Of a stretch of 64,000 nucleotides of DNA, positions 61,301 through 64,000 are shown piece after piece. Position 1 is the first letter of the stretch. Each line of letters starts with the position of its first letter. Position numbers and translations under genes: made by a program. A model generated the notes under the pieces. It saw only the letters and a program-made list of their open reading frames with translations. It was not told the origin of the DNA and did no database searches. This DNA comes from Bacteroidetes bacterium SW_9_63_38 (GTDB taxonomy: Bacteria; Bacteroidota; Rhodothermia; Rhodothermales; Salinibacteraceae), in NCBI GenBank assembly GCA_003022435.1, contig PXUA01000014.1:62001-126000 (forward strand), given 5' to 3'.

Positions 61301-64000
61301 GTGCTCTACGACTGAAAAGAATGTATAGCCCGACGTAAGATCCAGGGTGCCCGACGACGTCAGCACGTCCCCGTCGTTGTCGTTGAAGTCAATCACCGAT
61401 CGGCCGTTGAGGGTGCCCGTGTTGAGGGTGGGCCTTTCGGTGCTGGTGGGAGCCGTCACGTCGCGCCCGTTGCCGCTCTGATCGTTCCAGCCGTTCACGT
61501 CGGTGCCAGTGGTGTCGAGGCCCTGGTCCGATCGCAACCAGAGTCTATTATTTGAAGCGACTCCGACGCCGCCCGGCCCTTTGCCTCCGAAGTCATTGTC
61601 CTCAATGGTGAGGGTGTGGCTGGTCGTCCCCCCCGTCGTGGCGTTCGTCAGGTCCCCGCTTCCGAAGGAGAGAGCCACGTCTTCGTTCGTTTCGATTTCC
61701 GCGTCGTCCAGCACGCTGAGCGTGATGTTTTTGGACGTATTCCCGGCCGAGATCGTGACGCTGCCCCCGTCGTCGTCGGTATAATCCGTGCCGCCGGTGG
61801 CCGTGCCGCCCCGATTGTAGCTGACCGTCACGTCCCGTCCACTTTGGGTCGAAAGGGAGAGCCCAATGTTCTGGGAGGTCGACCGCTCCACGGTGGTGGA
61901 CGCCCCCGCGTCAAACGCGACGGACGGTTTGGGGTCGTCGTCGGACACGGTGAGGGTGTGGGCGTCATTGTTGCCGTCGATGCCGGCGGTGCCGCTCGAT
62001 ATATTGGACAGCGTCAGTTCCACCGTCTCGTCGTTTTCGTCGAGCCCGTCGTCAACAATCGAGAGATCACCGCCGTCCAGCGTTATGCTCGTCTGGCCGG
62101 CCGGAATCGTTATGGTTGACGAGGAGAGCGTGTAGTCGGTGCCACCGCCGGTGGCCGTGCCGCCCGTCGATAGATCGACGTCGATGTCCTCATTGGAGCT
62201 GGGCGAGAGGTCCACCTGAATCGACGGGTCCGTCGTCTCGTCCGGGACCGACGACGTGCTTGCCGCAAAACTCACCGTCGGCTGGGGGTCGTCGCCGGTC
62301 TTAATGGTGTGCGTGAGGTTCGTGTAGCGCCCGTTCGCCGGATCGTCGCTCGACGGGTTGTCGTCGAGGCCGGCGTTCTTCACGCCCACGAGCCGCACCA
62401 CCACGTCCTCGCCCAGTTCGTACGTGGCGTCGTCCTTGATCGGCAAATCGAACGTCGTCTGCGATGCGCCGATCCCGATTGTCGCCGTGCCGCTGGTCGA
62501 CGTGAAGTCGTCCGCCGTGGCGTCGGTGGCAGAATCGTTGAGGTCGATTCTCCAATCGACGGGCGTCTGGTTTACGGGGTCCGTACTGCTGGTCTCAATC
62601 GTGTACGTCTGCGTATTCTGCTCCTCCTCGCTGGTGTTGCCGTCATCGGCGGTTCCGTCGCCGTCGAGGAGATAGACCTTGCGGGTAATGTCGTCGTCGT
62701 TCACGTTCACGTCGTGGCTCGTCTGCCCCCCGAGGGTGGCCGTAGCGCCGCTGGTGGAGGGATTCGACATCGACAGGTTCACGGTCTCCGTGTTTTCGGG
62801 GGCACTTTCGTTGTTGATCGACAGGTCACTGCTGCCCAGCGTCTTGGAGGTGTTGCCCGACGTGATGGTGACGGTGGCCGTGTTCAACGTATAGTCGGCC
62901 TCAGCGGACTGAGTCGTGACCGTGAAGTCGGCGCCCGATCCGCTTCCCGAGAGCGTGGTGAACGAGGTGGGGGCGCTCGTGTAGCCGTCGCCGCCATTCA
63001 GCACTATTGCCCTGCCAATTTCCCCGCTGCCGTTCACGGAGGTAACCTTAATCTGCATCCCGCTCCCATCGCCGGTATTGTCGTCCTCCCCGATGATGTC
63101 CCCCTCCGAGTAGTTGCTCCCCACGCTGTCGATGCTCGAAACGTCGTCGACGGAGCGGAGCACCGCCGTGCCGCCGACCGACAGGTCGACGGTCACGTCG
63201 CTGGAGTGCGTGTCGGAAAGCTCGATGTCGAAGTCGTCGGCCCCGTTCGGCTCGTCGCCACCGGAGTTGGCCGTGGAAAAGAAGACCTTGAGTGCCGGGG
63301 TCGCACTGGCGGGGTCATCCTGCTCCTCGGACTCGCCCACGTCGTTCACGGCCGTGACCCAGAAGTAGTACTGCGTGCCGTTCGTGAGTCCCGTAACTGT
63401 TTCGCCCGTCGTGTCGGAGGTGTCAACCTTCGTGGCTCCGCTGAAGTCGTCGGTCGTGTTCTGGTAGATCCGGTACGTCTCGCCGGTGAGCGTCGTGGGA
63501 CTGCCCGTCACGTCGGTGTCGACCTTGTCCCAGGTGAGCTTGGCCTCCTGGTTGAGGTCGCTCTCGGCGGCGAGGTTCTGCGGGGTGGAGGGCACGGCGC
63601 CCTGAGCGATCGTCACGTAGTCGCCGTCCGACACGCTGACCCCGGTGGCGTTGTAGAGGCTGTCCTTCTCCAGGGTCAGCTGGGTGCGCGTGGCGCCGCC
63701 CGTGAAGTCATCGTCCCCGTCCACCAGCACGAAATAGTTGGTGCCGGCGCCGGTCGCGGGCAGGTCGTCGGCGTCCACCTCAACGGTCAGGGTGCCTACG
63801 CCGTCGCCGGGGCCCCCGTCGATCTCGTCGAGGCGCCATTCACGTTCGAGCCGCTCGTCCACAGTGCTCGGGGTCTCGTTCCCGGTCCAGCTGGACGCGT
63901 TGGCGCCATCGTGCCCGTAGAAGAGAAAGTCGCCATCATCCAGGGCCGTCGGGCTTCCCAGGCGAAGGACGCCAGACTGGACATCGGTCTCGTTGCTGCC
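58352..64000 (-). CDS. Giant secreted Calx-beta/FN3/jellyroll protein with T9SS sorting domain (5' partial)
   Basis: At least 1882 residues; the frame is open to the right edge, so the true start lies outside. In order from the edge: a beta-rich segment (VGTLTVEVDADDLPA), a fibronectin type III domain (PSTPQNLAAESDLNQEAKL), three or four Calx-beta repeats (for example TDYTLSSSTITIPAGQTSI and GGTATGGTDYTDDDGGSVTI), a LamG-like jellyroll (NNRLWLRSDQGLDTTG, SFSS-type strands), more beta domains, and a type IX sorting domain at the end (VGKTYPNPVPQNQRARLKL, YDILGRHVRTA, SSGAYFLRIKGD). Cell-surface adhesin or matrix protein. Confidence 0.88.
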   Translation of the reverse strand, partial: GSNETDVQSGVLRLGSPTALDDGDFLFYGHDGANASSWTGNETPSTVDERLEREWRLDEIDGGPGDGVGTLTVEVDADDLPATGAGTNYFVLVDGDDDFTGGATRTQLTLEKDSLYNATGVSVSDGDYVTIAQGAVPSTPQNLAAESDLNQEAKLTWDKVDTDVTGSPTTLTGETYRIYQNTTDDFSGATKVDTSDTTGETVTGLTNGTQYYFWVTAVNDVGESEEQDDPASATPALKVFFSTANSGGDEPNGADDFDIELSDTHSSDVTVDLSVGGTAVLRSVDDVSSIDSVGSNYSEGDIIGEDDNTGDGSGMQIKVTSVNGSGEIGRAIVLNGGDGYTSAPTSFTTLSGSGSGADFTVTTQSAEADYTLNTATVTITSGNTSKTLGSSDLSINNESAPENTETVNLSMSNPSTSGATATLGGQTSHDVNVNDDDITRKVYLLDGDGTADDGNTSEEEQNTQTYTIETSSTDPVNQTPVDWRIDLNDSATDATADDFTSTSGTATIGIGASQTTFDLPIKDDATYELGEDVVVRLVGVKNAGLDDNPSSDDPANGRYTNLTHTIKTGDDPQPTVSFAASTSSVPDETTDPSIQVDLSPSSNEDIDVDLSTGGTATGGGTDYTLSSSTITIPAGQTSITLDGGDLSIVDDGLDENDETVELTLSNISSGTAGIDGNNDAHTLTVSDDDPKPSVAFDAGASTTVERSTSQNIGLSLSTQSGRDVTVSYNRGGTATGGTDYTDDDGGSVTISAGNTSKNITLSVLDDAEIETNEDVALSFGSGDLTNATTGGTTSHTLTIEDNDFGGKGPGGVGVASNNRLWLRSDQGLDTTGTDVNGWNDQSGNGRDVTAPTSTERPTLNTGTLNGRSVIDFNDNDGDVLTSSGTLDLTSGYTFFSVVEHDGSEGIGGVFRIADALGTSQSRAEIYRTSSGSDRFYTFGNRALSDDRHDYTANAGPGSGTSYLLTASLSSDTTDATRFIDGDEQAGGNNVSGTGTQVPSAATNFYVGTGYEGGTIADRLDGHIAETIVFNQELGATQRTLVHNYLSAKYGVALNTGGTATDVYAGDNGGNGDYDRAAFGIGQESSTDFHSAGGSDGLRFKAASGLDNGDYLMAGHRVADNSVNTSDVSGVTGLSARMDRNWFADPTNSGSTLTADLTFDLSKADLPPAVDPDPSKYVLLYRSGTSGNWTAVSGTGTASVANADQITFSGIDVTAQGNGYYTLGTTDRTTSPLSGRALTIAGNAGHTSIGTLGQDAGWYMVGPPVSGGKTDDLVSGPRPNQHIRFNLPSGNQLYEWNDTNASWDGLSKGNAFDNGRGHLLFLFDNANAPIDPTLTLDMAAGSIPDDNTDQTVSGLDQSADPGHVLANPYNVPFDLASLKDPSGNALDGTGDFSATVQIWDGGDSSGEDNAQAGSYLDVSVADPADMAPSGRVISPWQGFAVTRTNQGRSSGPTELTFKSGGTTTGTRSIVGSKGSDPPPRPAYAKIGLKMTVESENTQTARDEAASLVLHSNATADWDGFDAPKLAPLSGGPVFGPAGAVAGDSTAMKAVESRPMDFGDTLTVPVRTRGLEKADGTVQVQANEWIGVPSSWNVVLVDQKSGETTALTSASANAHTFKTTDSAKNKDGASGSSKQEAPALKGPSDGPVPIQALAEVPTPEDSSGAKAEGSSARFLLRIERPSTDGTTIALQGGLSASVSDRSVTLQWELKSESRPSSFVVQHQRLSLEDTTEAPSPGDWRRRTSLKASASKSSGEYSTRLKDLDYGRHLFRLRMADGKSSPQYTDPAEAQVRLGTAHEVGKTYPNPVPQNQRARLKLAVRDEQSVRVQVYDILGRHVRTAHRGPVPAQTEEVIEIATDRLSSGAYFLRIKGDNFLETRRMTVVH

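Noticed and set aside
1-64000. tRNA, rRNA or other structured RNA genes
   Set aside because: No cloverleaf with a T-loop GGTTCGAATCC-like arm and acceptor pairing, and no rRNA-like sequence, was recognised by eye; a covariance-model scan could not be run.

Overview
The window reads as chromosome of an extremely halophilic member of the Rhodothermota, most like Salinibacter (inference). The grounds are high GC, very acidic proteins throughout, a C-terminal type IX secretion sorting domain on a giant surface protein, and a decayed histidine kinase of haloarchaeal style. No rRNA, tRNA or CRISPR array was seen.

Left (1-9.8 kb): the first seven subunits of respiratory complex I, nuoA-B-C-D-E-F-G, all on the plus strand. 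Two small membrane-protein genes, an Uma2-type nuclease and a degenerate mobile repeat sit between nuoE, nuoF and nuoG. The remaining nuo genes (H to N) are not here: after nuoG comes a two-gene type II restriction-modification system of the BsuBI/PstI type (9.9-12.8 kb). Then follow housekeeping genes nadE, ruvA and prs (13.4-17.4 kb).

17.6-31 kb is mosaic. It holds a broken haloarchaeal-type kinase, a CDGSH/ferredoxin-like iron-sulfur protein, a one-chain Gfo/Idh plus aldo-keto reductase fusion, a YceI-like protein, and a minus-strand cluster: GTP cyclohydrolase II fused to a RibD-type reductase, zinc-type alcohol dehydrogenase, 6-pyruvoyl-tetrahydropterin-synthase-like protein, glycosyltransferase and methyltransferase. 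That cluster looks like a pathway for a glycosylated, methylated pterin- or pyrimidine-type metabolite with no assigned product. A 381-bp transposon-like element sits exactly in the stop codon of a small membrane gene.

31-34 kb holds small membrane proteins, an exported methyltransferase and a wrecked FG-GAP surface-protein gene cut by a 126-bp repeat. 34.4-45 kb is an amino-sugar or cell-wall-recycling region: two sodium/solute symporters, an N-acetylglucosamine-kinase-like protein, a glycosylasparaginase, and a lipoprotein fusing a family 3 glycosidase to a beta-lactamase-like domain, with gpsA between. 45-50.4 kb has a second Uma2 protein, a clostripain-like lipoprotein, and an NfeD plus two-stomatin membrane cluster.

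51.4-54.1 kb carries the most striking gene: an ammonium transporter fused in one chain to a Ser/Thr protein kinase and a PEGA-like domain, a candidate ammonium transceptor. It is followed by a UPF0182 membrane protein, a small exported protein with a PID/PEP-CTERM-like tail, and a giant Calx-beta/FN3/jellyroll protein with a type IX sorting signal that runs off the right edge.

Two transposon-like repeat families recur between genes: five copies of a 98-126 bp element flanked by TA, and elements or ends beginning GAGACTGTTTTGATTT. A roughly 65-70 bp dispersed repeat, two long perfect palindromes and a minisatellite are also present.
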